Assembly (NCBI RefSeq): GCF_001625565.1
Contig: NZ_AUXS01000042.1
Coordinates: forward strand, 186,001-250,000
Reading direction: 5' to 3'
Source: Pseudoalteromonas luteoviolacea NCIMB 1944
GTDB taxonomy: Bacteria; Pseudomonadota; Gammaproteobacteria; Enterobacterales; Alteromonadaceae
Length of the DNA stretch: 64,000 nucleotides
Positions 52,759 to 61,551 of this stretch are shown piece by piece (the first letter of the stretch is position 1; every line of letters starts with the position of its first letter). The position numbers and the translations under genes are program-made. The notes below the pieces were generated by a model. The model did no database searches. It saw only the letters and a program-made list of their open reading frames with translations, and was not told the origin of the DNA.

Positions 52759-54681
52759 ATGCGTGTTTCATCTTTTACCCGGCTGCTGGCGGTTTTGCTG
52801 GCTATTGCCAGTATTATTCTTGCGGCGACCTTATTTTGGGCGAGTCAGGTTTTTAGTAAGCTAGATCAGCAAGATAGCGCATATACTCAGCTTAAAAATA
52901 CGGTTTTGATTGATTTGGCAGGGACCATCGAGGACTACCTGAGCTCAGGTGACAGCCTGTATTTAAATCAAGCCAGTGAACATATCAGCACGATTAAAAA
53001 CCAGCACTTGGCAACCATGTCCAGTGATGTGATGACGGATATGGAAGAGCAGCTCGATGCGCTCAATGGCGACATTCAGGGTAAATATCGTGCACTTGGT
53101 AAACTATCAGGCAATGAACTGGCGCTATTAGATAATGCGCTGAGACAAATGGCTGGCTCTGCGTCGTCATTGATGAATTATGTTGCACAGGCTCAAGGTC
53201 ATTCGCTTGGTGAGCAATATTACTCGCTGGCGTCTGACTATTATTTTGAGACCACCAATTTAAGCATTTATACCTATCAGTTGGTTTTACATTACGATAA
53301 GGCCACTCAACAAAGCTTGCATCAATCTCTCAATCGATTGCAAAATTTAGCCGCTAAGATAGAGCGTTTAGATGATCTCGGCGTAATGGCTGAAGTAGAC
53401 GAGGACGAATTATTTTTGGGCGAAGAGCCTGAGGACCTTGGTCAAGAGATCAAATCCGAGCTGACCAGTTGGCCGAATCGATTTAGCCGAGACTTAGAAA
53501 ACACCTTGCGCCAAGCACAGCAGAGACAGCAGGGAATATCTGCTTTACGAGATGACATCAAACGTCTGTCTACTCTAATGCTTGCGGCTGGTGAGCAGCT
53601 AAAACACCGCCAGACAGAACTCAAGTCACAAGTCTTTACCATCTTTGGTGCAGCGATAGGTTTATTGGTGCTTTTAGCGGTAGGTGTTTACTGGGTACAG
53701 TTTAGCCAAGTGCTTACGCCACTGCGTAATTTACGAGATGGGTTTGCGTTTTTGATTGAGAGTAATGAGCTTAAGCAGATCAAGTGCAAGCGTGCTAATA
53801 CCGAAGTGGGTGAAATTGCACAGTACTTTAATCAGTTGATTGAAAGGCAACGTATTGAGGCCCAAGAGCGTGAGCAAATGCTGCAAGTGATCAACGACTT
53901 TATGCAAGACATGAACAGCAATTTGGCCAGCATTAGTCAGCAATCAGAACATACTTATGAGCAGGTTGAACACAACCAGTTGCAACTTGATGAAATCAAA
54001 TCGATAGGTTTTGAGGCCAGCAATATCAACCAGCAAGTTGCTGATAATGCCAGTGACACCTATAACGCGATGACCCAAAGTGTGGGTTTTGCTGAGTCGA
54101 TGCTTAAAGCCAGTTCAAGTACTCAAGATCGTGTTGACCAAGGTTTGATCAGTCTAAATGAACTCTTAGTTGGGGTTGAAGATGTGGGTAAAGTCATCGA
54201 AATGATCCACACCATTGCGGAGCAAACAAACCTACTAGCGCTCAATGCTGCGATTGAGTCGGCACGTGCTGGTGAACATGGTCGAGGGTTTGCTGTGGTC
54301 GCCGATGAGGTGAGAAAGCTTGCCAGACAAACACAAGATTCACTGACGGATATCAATGCACAACTGAATATATTAAGTGATAACTCCAGCAAGGTATCTA
54401 ACCAGATAAGCGCGCTGGCATCAGAGGCGCAGCAACAAACCAATCATGCTCAAGAGTTAAAACGCAATTCTGAAGGGGTCGCTGAGCGTGCACAGGGGGC
54501 AAGCCAAGTTGCGGCAGATGCCATGGCATTGACCAATCAACAAACTGAGCTGGTCGATAGCTTTAGCAGTTCAATGGCATCAATGAAGCAGCAAGTAAGT
54601 GGCTCAAACCAACAAATAAACCAAATACAACAAAGCCTGGAACAGCAAATGGCACAGATAAGAGCAAGCTTGGGTTTATAG
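52759..54681 (+). CDS. Methyl-accepting chemotaxis protein
   Basis: 640 residues: membrane segment 1 (about 7-30), a helical periplasmic sensor (about 31-290), membrane segment 2 (about 297-320), a HAMP-like linker (about 320-375) and a cytoplasmic signalling domain. The hairpin tip EQTNLLALNAAIESARAGEHGRGFAVVADEVRKLA, divided here by its turn, is the universal receptor signature. The sensor is all-helical, so it may bind a small ligand in a four-helix bundle. An open frame extends to TTG 52741, but the ATG at 52759 starts directly before the first helix. The ribosome-binding site is weak. Confidence 0.92.
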   Translation: MRVSSFTRLLAVLLAIASIILAATLFWASQVFSKLDQQDSAYTQLKNTVLIDLAGTIEDYLSSGDSLYLNQASEHISTIKNQHLATMSSDVMTDMEEQLDALNGDIQGKYRALGKLSGNELALLDNALRQMAGSASSLMNYVAQAQGHSLGEQYYSLASDYYFETTNLSIYTYQLVLHYDKATQQSLHQSLNRLQNLAAKIERLDDLGVMAEVDEDELFLGEEPEDLGQEIKSELTSWPNRFSRDLENTLRQAQQRQQGISALRDDIKRLSTLMLAAGEQLKHRQTELKSQVFTIFGAAIGLLVLLAVGVYWVQFSQVLTPLRNLRDGFAFLIESNELKQIKCKRANTEVGEIAQYFNQLIERQRIEAQEREQMLQVINDFMQDMNSNLASISQQSEHTYEQVEHNQLQLDEIKSIGFEASNINQQVADNASDTYNAMTQSVGFAESMLKASSSTQDRVDQGLISLNELLVGVEDVGKVIEMIHTIAEQTNLLALNAAIESARAGEHGRGFAVVADEVRKLARQTQDSLTDINAQLNILSDNSSKVSNQISALASEAQQQTNHAQELKRNSEGVAERAQGASQVAADAMALTNQQTELVDSFSSSMASMKQQVSGSNQQINQIQQSLEQQMAQIRASLGL

Positions 54682-54711
54682 CAAGGTTAGTTTGACTATT
54701 AACGTGAGAGT

Positions 54712-54900
54712 AAGCAAAAAGCCAAACATATGTTTGGCTTTTTTATGCCGAGCTTTGGAATCATAGTGCGGATATAAAAAGACGACGTGAAGCCCGGATT
54801 TGTGCTGTTAGTTAAGCACTAAGAATGATTTGTACAGTGTCTCTGGTAGAATAAGTCGGGTAAGTACGAATAAATGTGGTAGAGATAGCTTTGGTTGATA
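54712..54900 (-). pseudogene. Decayed duplicate of the S8 protease 3' end
   Basis: This stretch matches 55010 onward: the same AAAAAGCCAAAC hairpin, a following GCGGATAT motif, then TTTGTACAGTG matching TTTGTACTGTG, which in the second copy encodes the last residues (AQYK) of the protease. The resemblance fades over the next 60 bases. It is the relic tail of a former second protease gene in tandem, reduced to its terminator and a few dozen codons. Confidence 0.7.
54716..54744. terminator. Terminator after the chemoreceptor gene
   Basis: AAAAAGCCAAAC and GTTTGGCTTTTTT face each other in a near-perfect palindrome, a strong bidirectional terminator. A near-identical unit recurs at 55013-55041. 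Confidence 0.9.
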
Positions 54901-55074
54901 AACAGGATCAATAAAGCTGTATGTAAGTAAATTGGCAATTGTTTGGAACACACAAATGGGACTGGCTATAGCCTGCTTAGTTTGATAACTGAATCGATCT
55001 AACTATTAAAGCAAAAAGCCAAACGGATGTTTGGCTTTTTTATGCCTCAGTATTGAGGCATAACGCGGATATAT
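54901..55074. other. Gap between the duplicated terminators
   Basis: Part of a 442-base interval without genes. Beyond the relic it is AT-rich, contains a second copy of the chemoreceptor-type hairpin (55013-55041) and a small stem ATGCCTCA/TGAGGCAT around 55042-55061. Nothing else was recognised. Confidence 0.5.
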
Positions 55075-55099
55075 AAAAAGCCGGTGCGAGTCCGGCTTT
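55075..55099 (-). terminator. Terminator after the S8 protease
   Basis: Eight-bp stem AAAGCCGG/CCGGCTTT (55077-55084 with 55092-55099), followed on the minus strand by a T-rich tract. It lies about 25 bases beyond the protease stop. Confidence 0.85.
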
Positions 55100-55123
55100 G
55101 TGTTGTTACTTAAGTACTAGGGA

Positions 55124-57256
55124 TTATTTGTACTGTGCGTCTAGTGTTACACCAGAGAAAGTACGGTAAGCGCGAATACCAAAGTGCCAAACACCAGCTG
55201 CTGGGTTTGTAATAGTACAAGTTTCTACGTTACCACTTTCGTAAGGACGACACTGATAAGTTGAAGTAGAAGGAGCGCTGCCTGGATTTACATAAAGGTC
55301 AGCATCACCTGAACCACCTGAGATTTTAACCGTTAGGCTTGACATGCCAGCAGGAACAGTCACTTGGTGACGACTCCAGTTGCCAGTTGAAGCAGATAGG
55401 TTAGTCTCTGTGATACCGCCAGGTTGAGTACCTGAACTTTCAGTATTTGCCACTAAGCTTACACCGTTGTATGCAGCATAACCGCGCATCATCACATGAT
55501 ATGTGCCAGATGGATTGTCAATTGTACATACTTCGTTGTTACCACTTTCGTAAGGACGACAGTCATAAGTGCTTGTTGTAGGCTTAGAACCAGCTCTTAC
55601 ATATAGGTCAGCATCACCTGTGCCACCACTCATTGTGAAAGTCACTTTGCTTGCGCCAGCTGGTGTTTCGAAAGTGAAGAAAGCTTCAGCATTCTTCGCA
55701 CCACTTAGGCCTGTTTTAGCTTCACCGTCTACAAGTACGTTGTCACCTGGGTTTGTGTTGTCATTGCCAAGCGCTTTATCAACAGCTGCGTTTGCATCAA
55801 CGATACCTGTACCACAGTTTGTGCACGTTGCAGGGAAGCTACGCGTTGTATCTTTTAGGATAGACTCGATTTCATCTGGTGTAGCAGTAGGCTTAGCTTG
55901 TTTGATTAGTGCCGCAATACCTGCAACGTGAGGTGCAGCCATTGAAGTACCTTGTGAGTAGCTGTAGCTATCGCTCACAGGTGTGTTGCTACCAGAGTTA
56001 TAAGTTGAAAGGATACCTTCTGGGTCGTTTGCGAAACTTTGTGCGCCACCTGGTGCTGCAACATCAATAGAAGTACCGTAGTTAGAGTAGTAAGCACGAC
56101 CACCGTTACGGCCAACTGATGCAACGTTTACTACGCCAGAACAGTTACCTGGGTTGTAGTTGTTTGCATTGTCGTTGTCGTTACCTGCTGCGATTACAAC
56201 CACAGTGCCGTTTGCACGAGCTTGGTTGATTGCACTTTGTGTTGTAGAGCTACATGCACCGCTGCCACCTAAACTCATGTTGATAACATCAGCAGGGTTT
56301 GCGTTTGCAGGCACGCCAGAAACAGAACCACCTGATGCCCAGATGATACCGTCAGCAATATCAGATGTTAAACCACCACACTTACCAAGTACACGAACAG
56401 GAACAACTTTTGAATCGTAAGCAACACCAGCAACGCCTTCGCCGTTGTTAGTCACTGCTGCAACAGTACCTGCAACGTGAGTACCGTGCCAGCTTGAGTT
56501 ACGTGCGCTGTGTGTGTAACCACATTCGTTTGCAGTAACTGCATCACCCGGGTCACGTGCATCGCTATCACGACCGCCACCATCGTTTGCAACTGACAGG
56601 TTAGAGATCATGTCATAACCTTGCAGGATATTTGGGTTTAAGTCAGCGTGTGGACGGTAACCAGTATCTAGTACTGCTACTACTACACCGCTACCTGTTG
56701 CTTTATCCCAAGCTGCCGGAGCATTGATACCGCCCGCTGCTTCGAAGTAGTGCCATTGTGAACTGTAGCTAGGATCATTTGGAACAGCGAATGGCTGTAG
56801 CATTTGGTCAACTTCGATGTGCTCAACGTTACCAGATGCAATCATGTCCTGCATGAATTTTTGTGTTTCTGCTGCACTTAGCTTTTTGTCTGCACGCATT
56901 ACGTGGTGGTTAGACAGTGCCATAGGACGAACGTATTGTGCTTTAGCAGCTGCACGCTTGCTGTTGAAGCCTGATACGAAACTGCGAGCGCGAGTGTTCA
57001 TCATTGCTGGTGATGCATCAGCACTTGATAGTGACATGATGTCATTGTTGTTGTTTTTATATTTGATGATGAACTGAGTACCGAAACCGCTTTGTGATTC
57101 TAATTTTTGTGCGATTTGAGCTTGACTTGGCACTGCTGGTCCGAATGACTCAACTTGTGTGTTAACACCTTCTGGCATAGCCATTGCTGCGTTTGCTGAA
57201 AGTAATCCCGTCACAGCCATTGAAAGTGCTGCTAATTTAAAATTTCCTGTTGTCAT
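55124..57256 (-). CDS. Secreted subtilisin-like serine protease with two PPC domains
   Basis: 710 residues: signal peptide (1-26, AMA), an inhibitor I9 propeptide (about 55-155), an S8 catalytic domain (about 165-480) and two PPC domains (about 500-595 and 610-710). The triad is visible: Asp in AVLDTGYRPHADL, His in SSWHGTHVAGTVA and Ser in SQGTSMAAPHVAG. Each PPC domain has a GDADLYV motif and a CRPYESGN-x-E-x-C disulfide pair, and these tails are normally trimmed after export through the type II pathway. This is a nutrient-scavenging protease common in marine bacteria. A relic copy of its end lies downstream. Confidence 0.95.
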   Translation of the reverse strand: MTTGNFKLAALSMAVTGLLSANAAMAMPEGVNTQVESFGPAVPSQAQIAQKLESQSGFGTQFIIKYKNNNNDIMSLSSADASPAMMNTRARSFVSGFNSKRAAAKAQYVRPMALSNHHVMRADKKLSAAETQKFMQDMIASGNVEHIEVDQMLQPFAVPNDPSYSSQWHYFEAAGGINAPAAWDKATGSGVVVAVLDTGYRPHADLNPNILQGYDMISNLSVANDGGGRDSDARDPGDAVTANECGYTHSARNSSWHGTHVAGTVAAVTNNGEGVAGVAYDSKVVPVRVLGKCGGLTSDIADGIIWASGGSVSGVPANANPADVINMSLGGSGACSSTTQSAINQARANGTVVVIAAGNDNDNANNYNPGNCSGVVNVASVGRNGGRAYYSNYGTSIDVAAPGGAQSFANDPEGILSTYNSGSNTPVSDSYSYSQGTSMAAPHVAGIAALIKQAKPTATPDEIESILKDTTRSFPATCTNCGTGIVDANAAVDKALGNDNTNPGDNVLVDGEAKTGLSGAKNAEAFFTFETPAGASKVTFTMSGGTGDADLYVRAGSKPTTSTYDCRPYESGNNEVCTIDNPSGTYHVMMRGYAAYNGVSLVANTESSGTQPGGITETNLSASTGNWSRHQVTVPAGMSSLTVKISGGSGDADLYVNPGSAPSTSTYQCRPYESGNVETCTITNPAAGVWHFGIRAYRTFSGVTLDAQYK

Positions 57257-57622
57257 TTTTTTACCCTTGTTTTACTTGTTGTTTTTCTCGGCAACTTCTC
57301 CATGCCAAGTGGTTAACAAACGTAAACTTGTTGTGATTTGTGTGAAAGTATTGTTTTGTTATTTACACTATTAATTTGGTTATAAGCGGATGGATAAAAG
57401 GCTTCTTTATTACAGTATCATTATGTTTTTATTAAAATTTTTCAAAATATTCTCGGTTAAAGAATAATCTATTTTTCTATGTAAAAAAATGTAAATGATT
57501 TATCTCATATTCTAAAAAGTGATAAAAATATGTCTTTTTGGTTGTGTTTTGAACTATAAACTCCCATCTAAGCTTAAAAAAAGTTATAATTGCGACATAA
57601 GTTTTTCGTTTCAGAGTATACA
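57257..57622. promoter_or_regulatory. Divergent promoter region, protease and flavoprotein
   Basis: 366 bases, very AT-rich, no gene recognised. It must contain the promoters for both neighbours. Several A- or T-runs are present; no clear operator was found. Confidence 0.5.
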
Positions 57623-58810
57623 ATGTTGCAATTTGACGTGGTGATTATTGGTGCGGGCGCCGCAGGATTAATGTGTGCGGCACAATCTGGTTACAGAGGC
57701 CGCAAGGTCGCTATTGTTGATATGGGTAAAAAAGTGGGAAGAAAAATTCTCATAAGTGGCGGTGGCCGTTGCAATTTTACCAATGAAAATGCCGCGCCAG
57801 AAAACTACCTCTGTGCCAATCCTCACTTTGTAAAATCCAGTTTGAGCCGTTATAGCCAGCATGATTTTATTGAGCTGGTGGACCGTCATGGCTTAAATTA
57901 TCACCATAAAACATTGGGCCAACTCTTTTGTGATAATAGTGCACAAGATATTGTTGATATTTTGAAGACTGAGTGCGAATGGGCCGGCGTTGAAATCTTT
58001 TTGCGCAATGAAGTGCTTAATGTTGAGCGCGATGAACAAGGCTTATATATAGTAACAACATCAGAGCAAACATTTAGTTGTACATCTTTAGTCGTCGCAT
58101 CGGGTGGATTAACTATGCCTAAGCTTGGTGCAACCCCCATTGGTTACAAAATTGCAGAACAGTTTGGTTTAAAGCTACTGCCAACAACTGCGGCTTTGGT
58201 GCCATTTACTTTACATGATCACGACAAAGCGCGTTTTGAAGGCTTGTCCGGGATCAGTGTCGACAGTTTAGTCACCAGTGAAGATGGCACCCAATTTAGA
58301 GAAAATATTCTCTTTACTCACCGAGGGTTATCCGGCCCAGCAATATTACAGATATCGTCATTTTGGCAAGCAGGGCAGGCCGTCAGTATCAACTTATTAC
58401 CAGATACAAACGTGACCGATCTGCTCCATGATTGGCGTCAAAACCAAGGTCAAAAGTCGGTAAAAAACCTACTAGGACAGCTTTTACCTAAGCGTTTTGT
58501 TGAAGCGCTGATCAATGAAAACAGCGTGCCAGATAAACCTGCAAACCAACTAACTCACGGTGAGATTGATACCATTGCCGCCACATTAAGCGCTTGGCAA
58601 ATAAAACCAAACGGTACAGAAGGTTACCGCACCGCTGAGGTGACCTTAGGTGGCGTAGACAGTAATGAATTGAGCTCTAAAACGTTTGAAGCGAAAAAAG
58701 CCAAAGGCCTGTACTTTATCGGCGAAGTGACCGAAGTCACCGGCTGGCTCGGCGGCTATAACTTCCAATACGCATGGTCAAGTGGCTGGGCGTGCGGGCA
58801 GGTGTGTTAG
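57623..58810 (+). CDS. HI0933-family NAD(P)/FAD-dependent oxidoreductase
   Basis: 395 residues, a flavoprotein of the HI0933/YhiN group. The dinucleotide motif VVIIGAGAAGLMCA lies at 5-18, GRKILISGGGRCNFTNE near 48-64 is the group signature, and TLGGVDSNELSSKTFEAKKAKGLYFIGEV near the end is the second FAD-contact region (read in two parts). The frame could start at a TTG 33 bases upstream, but ATG 57623 immediately precedes the fold. Its physiological substrate is not established. It ends at the boundary of the RNA-repair locus. Confidence 0.85.
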   Translation: MLQFDVVIIGAGAAGLMCAAQSGYRGRKVAIVDMGKKVGRKILISGGGRCNFTNENAAPENYLCANPHFVKSSLSRYSQHDFIELVDRHGLNYHHKTLGQLFCDNSAQDIVDILKTECEWAGVEIFLRNEVLNVERDEQGLYIVTTSEQTFSCTSLVVASGGLTMPKLGATPIGYKIAEQFGLKLLPTTAALVPFTLHDHDKARFEGLSGISVDSLVTSEDGTQFRENILFTHRGLSGPAILQISSFWQAGQAVSINLLPDTNVTDLLHDWRQNQGQKSVKNLLGQLLPKRFVEALINENSVPDKPANQLTHGEIDTIAATLSAWQIKPNGTEGYRTAEVTLGGVDSNELSSKTFEAKKAKGLYFIGEVTEVTGWLGGYNFQYAWSSGWACGQVC

Positions 58811-59448
58811 TTGATTTTAGCTAATTAAAATCAAGGTTTTTCACCTGAGAACTAAGAAAATCTACCTATGATTTCATTTTCATATCAATGAATCTGATTT
58901 CTAAACTTGGCGTTTTAAATTCAGCTTGAGCCTTACCCTTGTCATCCTGACGAAGGTCAGAAACCATTTTGCAGTGTTGGCGACGACAACTAAAGAGGAG
59001 CTAGCTCCTCTTTGGGCTCTCCCAGCACCCTAACTCTTCACGCTGCTACTTCAAAAAATCACTTGATGAAGGTGCAAAGTATATGTTGCGAAGCAAAGTT
59101 ACTTTTGCGCAAGGAGAAATGTGAAACTTACACAAATATTAAAAAGTACCGATAAAACTTCCTTGGCGAAGTCGTGGCGTTGTACGCATCCATGCGTGCA
59201 CATTACTCTTCAACTGCTTATTTTCAGCGGTGATAGAAGGGGAAGCGGTATTGTCTGAGGGTTGTTTTGATCGGAGTATCAATGACTCTGACCCTTTTGA
59301 TTAGGAGATGTTTTAACTTAGCCCATTTCATCGTGGTTATTTTCGCAGGGGGATAAATTTTATTAAATAGTTATTGCCTTGTGATTATTGTTTGATTACT
59401 ATGCGGCCTCTTAATCAATTATCAACTAACTGTAAAGGAGTAAAAATC
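58811..59448. other. Long non-coding interval before the RNA-repair genes
   Basis: About 640 bases without a convincing gene. It contains a REP-like hairpin CTGAC-GAAG-GTCAG (58947-58960) within a GTCATCCTGACGAAGG motif, a perfect 22-bp palindrome at 58992-59013 (AAAGAGGAGCT and its inverse), and ACGCAT-CC-ATGCGT (59184-59197). The interval has the look of a collapsed non-coding mobile sequence. No sigma-54 promoter, such as controls rtcB in E. coli, was found. The rtcB promoter should lie near its right end. Confidence 0.55.
58992..59013. repeat. Perfect 22-bp palindrome
   Basis: The sequence equals its own reverse complement over 22 bases, centred in AGCTAGCT. It has no loop, so a DNA-binding site or cruciform is as likely as an RNA hairpin. 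Confidence 0.75.
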
Positions 59449-59490
59449 ATGAAAAATACATCAATATCCTTTGCAGGTCTTATCCGATAA
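59449..59490 (+). CDS. Candidate 13-residue leader peptide before rtcB
   Basis: ATG 59449 to TAA 59490 encodes MKNTSISFAGLIR. AAAGGAG at 59434-59440 is eight bases upstream, the strongest Shine-Dalgarno in the area and better than that of rtcB. The stop is eight bases before the first arm of a pair of mutually exclusive hairpins. The ORF is too short for routine calling. It could be a regulatory upstream ORF that measures ribosome fitness, or a chance ORF or truncated gene start. Only conservation can decide. Confidence 0.5.
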   Translation: MKNTSISFAGLIR

Positions 59491-59497
59491 GTAGCAG

Positions 59498-59549
59498 AAA
59501 GCTATTCAATAAACCCCTTTTTTGAGGTATTAGCTTTTTGATAAAGCTA
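59498..59549 (+). promoter_or_regulatory. Attenuator-like alternative hairpins
   Basis: AAAGCTA (59498-59504), TAGCTTT (59531-59537) and AAAGCTA (59543-59549) are successive. The middle arm can pair with the first, or with the third (seven bp, TTGAT loop), but not both. The first pairing ends in a short T run as an intrinsic terminator might. Arms are short and A/T-rich, so chance is a real possibility. Confidence 0.4.
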
Positions 59550-59641
59550 CGCCCGGTTTCTTACCCGTGTAAAAAGATCTGCCAATACGTTTATTCGTTT
59601 TAAATCCTTATTTTCAAAGCAAAGATAAAGGAATTGGTATT

Positions 59642-60808
59642 ATGGGCAAATCCGTCCAAAAGATTACTGAAAGCGTTAGCCTAATTGCGTCTGCAGATAC
59701 GTGGATCGAAGGACTAGCAGTACAACAACTAATTAAGACATCAGAATTAACGGGTATGCAGCGAGTAGCTGGCATGCCTGATCTACACCCTGGAAGAGGT
59801 TATCCAATTGGTGCCGCATTTTTTACAACCAACAGAATTTACCCAGCGTTAGTGGGTAATGATATTGGTTGCGGTATGTCGCTTTGGCAAACTTCAGCAA
59901 AAGTATCCAAGGTGAACTTAGATAAATTAACTAAGAAGTTTGAGCATGTAGAGCTGCCGCTTGACGACAGCTGGACTGAGAGTGTTGCAGCAAGAAAATC
60001 TGAAAATGGTGTTACAACTAATGCTTATGATCATGCATTAGGCACAATCGGTGGTGGCAATCATTTTGCAGAGTTTCAGGCGATTGATGAAGTGTACGAT
60101 CAAGCGGCCTTGGATGAACTGGGCTTAAACAAAAAGCATCTGCAGCTACTTGTGCACTCAGGTTCGAGAGGTTTAGGCCAATCGATTTTGGTAAATCATG
60201 TGACGATACATAACCATGACGGTTTATCTATTGAAAGTGCAGATTTTAATGATTACATGAAAAAGCATGACGAAGCAGTCCGCTGGGCCGAGCTAAATCG
60301 AGAATTCATTGCTAAGCGGTTTCTTGAAGCAATTCGGGCTAAAGGTGAGTGCGCTTTGGATGTGAATCACAACTTGGTTTCACCGAAAGAGATAGACGGT
60401 CAGCAAGGCTGGTTACACAGAAAAGGTGCAACACCGAGTGACCAAGGTTACGTGGTTATCCCGGGTTCTCGAGGTGACTACAGTTATTTAGTTAAGCCGA
60501 TTGAGGAGGCTGATAAGAGCGCTACTACTAGCCTTTATTCGTTGGCACACGGCGCAGGTAGAAAATGGAAGCGCGGCGAGTGTCATGGCCGATTAGGACA
60601 TAAATATAAGCGAGAGGACTTATATCGTACGGCACTTGGCAGCCGTGTGGTATGTGGTAATAAGGAGCTTCTGTATGACGAAGCGCCACAAGCTTATAAA
60701 AAGTGCGAAACTGTAATAAGCGATATGGTTGATGCTGGGTTGATCGAGGTCGTGGCTAAATTGCGACCAGTATTAACATTTAAAACCAATGGAGATTGTT
60801 CATCATGA
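59642..60808 (+). CDS. rtcB: RtcB-family RNA ligase (RtcB2 type, paired with PrfH)
   Basis: 388 residues, close to the short RtcB group. RtcB joins RNA 2',3'-cyclic or 3'-phosphate ends to 5'-hydroxyl ends using GTP and manganese. Landmarks are GNDIGCGM (72-79, metal Asp74 and Cys77), GGGNHF (137-142), HSGSRG (172-177), HRKGA (259-263), PGSRG (274-278) and AHGAGRK with the guanylylated His303. It starts after AAAGGAA and overlaps prfH by four bases. In other bacteria RtcB2 and PrfH act in sequence on ribosomes whose 16S decoding centre has been cut; that role is adopted here from gene pairing. Confidence 0.93.
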   Translation: MGKSVQKITESVSLIASADTWIEGLAVQQLIKTSELTGMQRVAGMPDLHPGRGYPIGAAFFTTNRIYPALVGNDIGCGMSLWQTSAKVSKVNLDKLTKKFEHVELPLDDSWTESVAARKSENGVTTNAYDHALGTIGGGNHFAEFQAIDEVYDQAALDELGLNKKHLQLLVHSGSRGLGQSILVNHVTIHNHDGLSIESADFNDYMKKHDEAVRWAELNREFIAKRFLEAIRAKGECALDVNHNLVSPKEIDGQQGWLHRKGATPSDQGYVVIPGSRGDYSYLVKPIEEADKSATTSLYSLAHGAGRKWKRGECHGRLGHKYKREDLYRTALGSRVVCGNKELLYDEAPQAYKKCETVISDMVDAGLIEVVAKLRPVLTFKTNGDCSS

Positions 60809-61431
60809 TATTACTGCAATTATCATCAGGACAAGGTCCGATTGAGTGCTGTAAGGCCATTGGTTTAGCTGTCAATGCTATTGAAAAGGAATGTCGAGCT
60901 GAAAACATTGAGTTTGATGTTGTTGATGCAGTTGCTGCCAATGAAAAGGGTTGTTTTAAGTCAGCTCTATTAAAACTGGATTCATCGTTTGAAGAGAAAG
61001 CCAAGCAATTGGCCCTTTCTTGGCAAGGGGCTATGTTGTGGGTCTGTCAAAGTAGCTTTCGACCTAAGCATAAGCGTAAAAATTGGTTTTTCAGTGGGCA
61101 AATGTTCGAGGTCAATGAAGCAAAACTAGATATAGGCGTGATGTTTCAAACGTGCAGAGCATCGGGAGCTGGTGGTCAGCATGTAAATACAACTGACTCG
61201 GCTGTACGTGCTATTCACACTGAAACTGGTATTTCAGTTCGTGTTGAAAGTGAACGTAGCCAGCATGCTAACAAGCGCTTAGCTAAAGTGCTGCTCTTTC
61301 AGAAGTTGGAAATGCTAAAACAAGAGCAAATGACTTCTCAAGAAAAAGCGCGCTGGCAGCAGCATTGGGAACTCGAACGAGGTAATCCGGTAAGAACATT
61401 TAAAGGAGAAAAGTTTGCCCTAGTTCGCTAG
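60805..61431 (+). CDS. prfH: Peptide chain release factor homologue PrfH
   Basis: 208 residues. The GGQ peptide-hydrolysis motif is at 123-125 within CRASGAGGQHVNTTDSAVRA. Residues before it lack the stop-codon-recognition domain of RF1/RF2, and the basic stretch RPKHKRKNW is near 86-94. PrfH releases nascent chains from damaged ribosomes so that the RNA can be repaired. The true start is ATG 60805 in an ATGA overlap with the rtcB stop, with GGAG ten bases upstream; a longer TTG frame is less likely. Its stop codon lies inside a strong hairpin. Confidence 0.92.
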   Translation: MILLQLSSGQGPIECCKAIGLAVNAIEKECRAENIEFDVVDAVAANEKGCFKSALLKLDSSFEEKAKQLALSWQGAMLWVCQSSFRPKHKRKNWFFSGQMFEVNEAKLDIGVMFQTCRASGAGGQHVNTTDSAVRAIHTETGISVRVESERSQHANKRLAKVLLFQKLEMLKQEQMTSQEKARWQQHWELERGNPVRTFKGEKFALVR

Positions 61432-61436
61432 GGCAA
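61415..61436 (+). promoter_or_regulatory. Hairpin with TTCG loop across the prfH stop codon
   Basis: TTGCCCTAG (61415-61423), TTCG and CTAGGGCAA (61428-61436) form a perfect nine-bp stem. The prfH stop TAG (61429-61431) is in the 3' arm. No T tract follows, so it is not a standard terminator. It could mark a processing or stabilising site, or slow ribosomes at the end of prfH. Confidence 0.65.
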
Positions 61437-61551
61437 CACTTAAAGAACTAGACACAAACAAATTATGAAGTCGTTGAAGGCTTTCATATTGATTTTAAAC
61501 CTCTTCGTATTATCGCGGCTGCTGATCCCGATTAAATGATGAGAGTTTAGT

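Noticed and set aside
59100..59641. A sigma-54 promoter for rtcB, as in the E. coli rtc operon
   Set aside because: No TGGCAC-N5-TTGC arrangement was found; TTGGCG...GTGGC stretches near 59163 do not fit the consensus, and no rtcR gene is in view.
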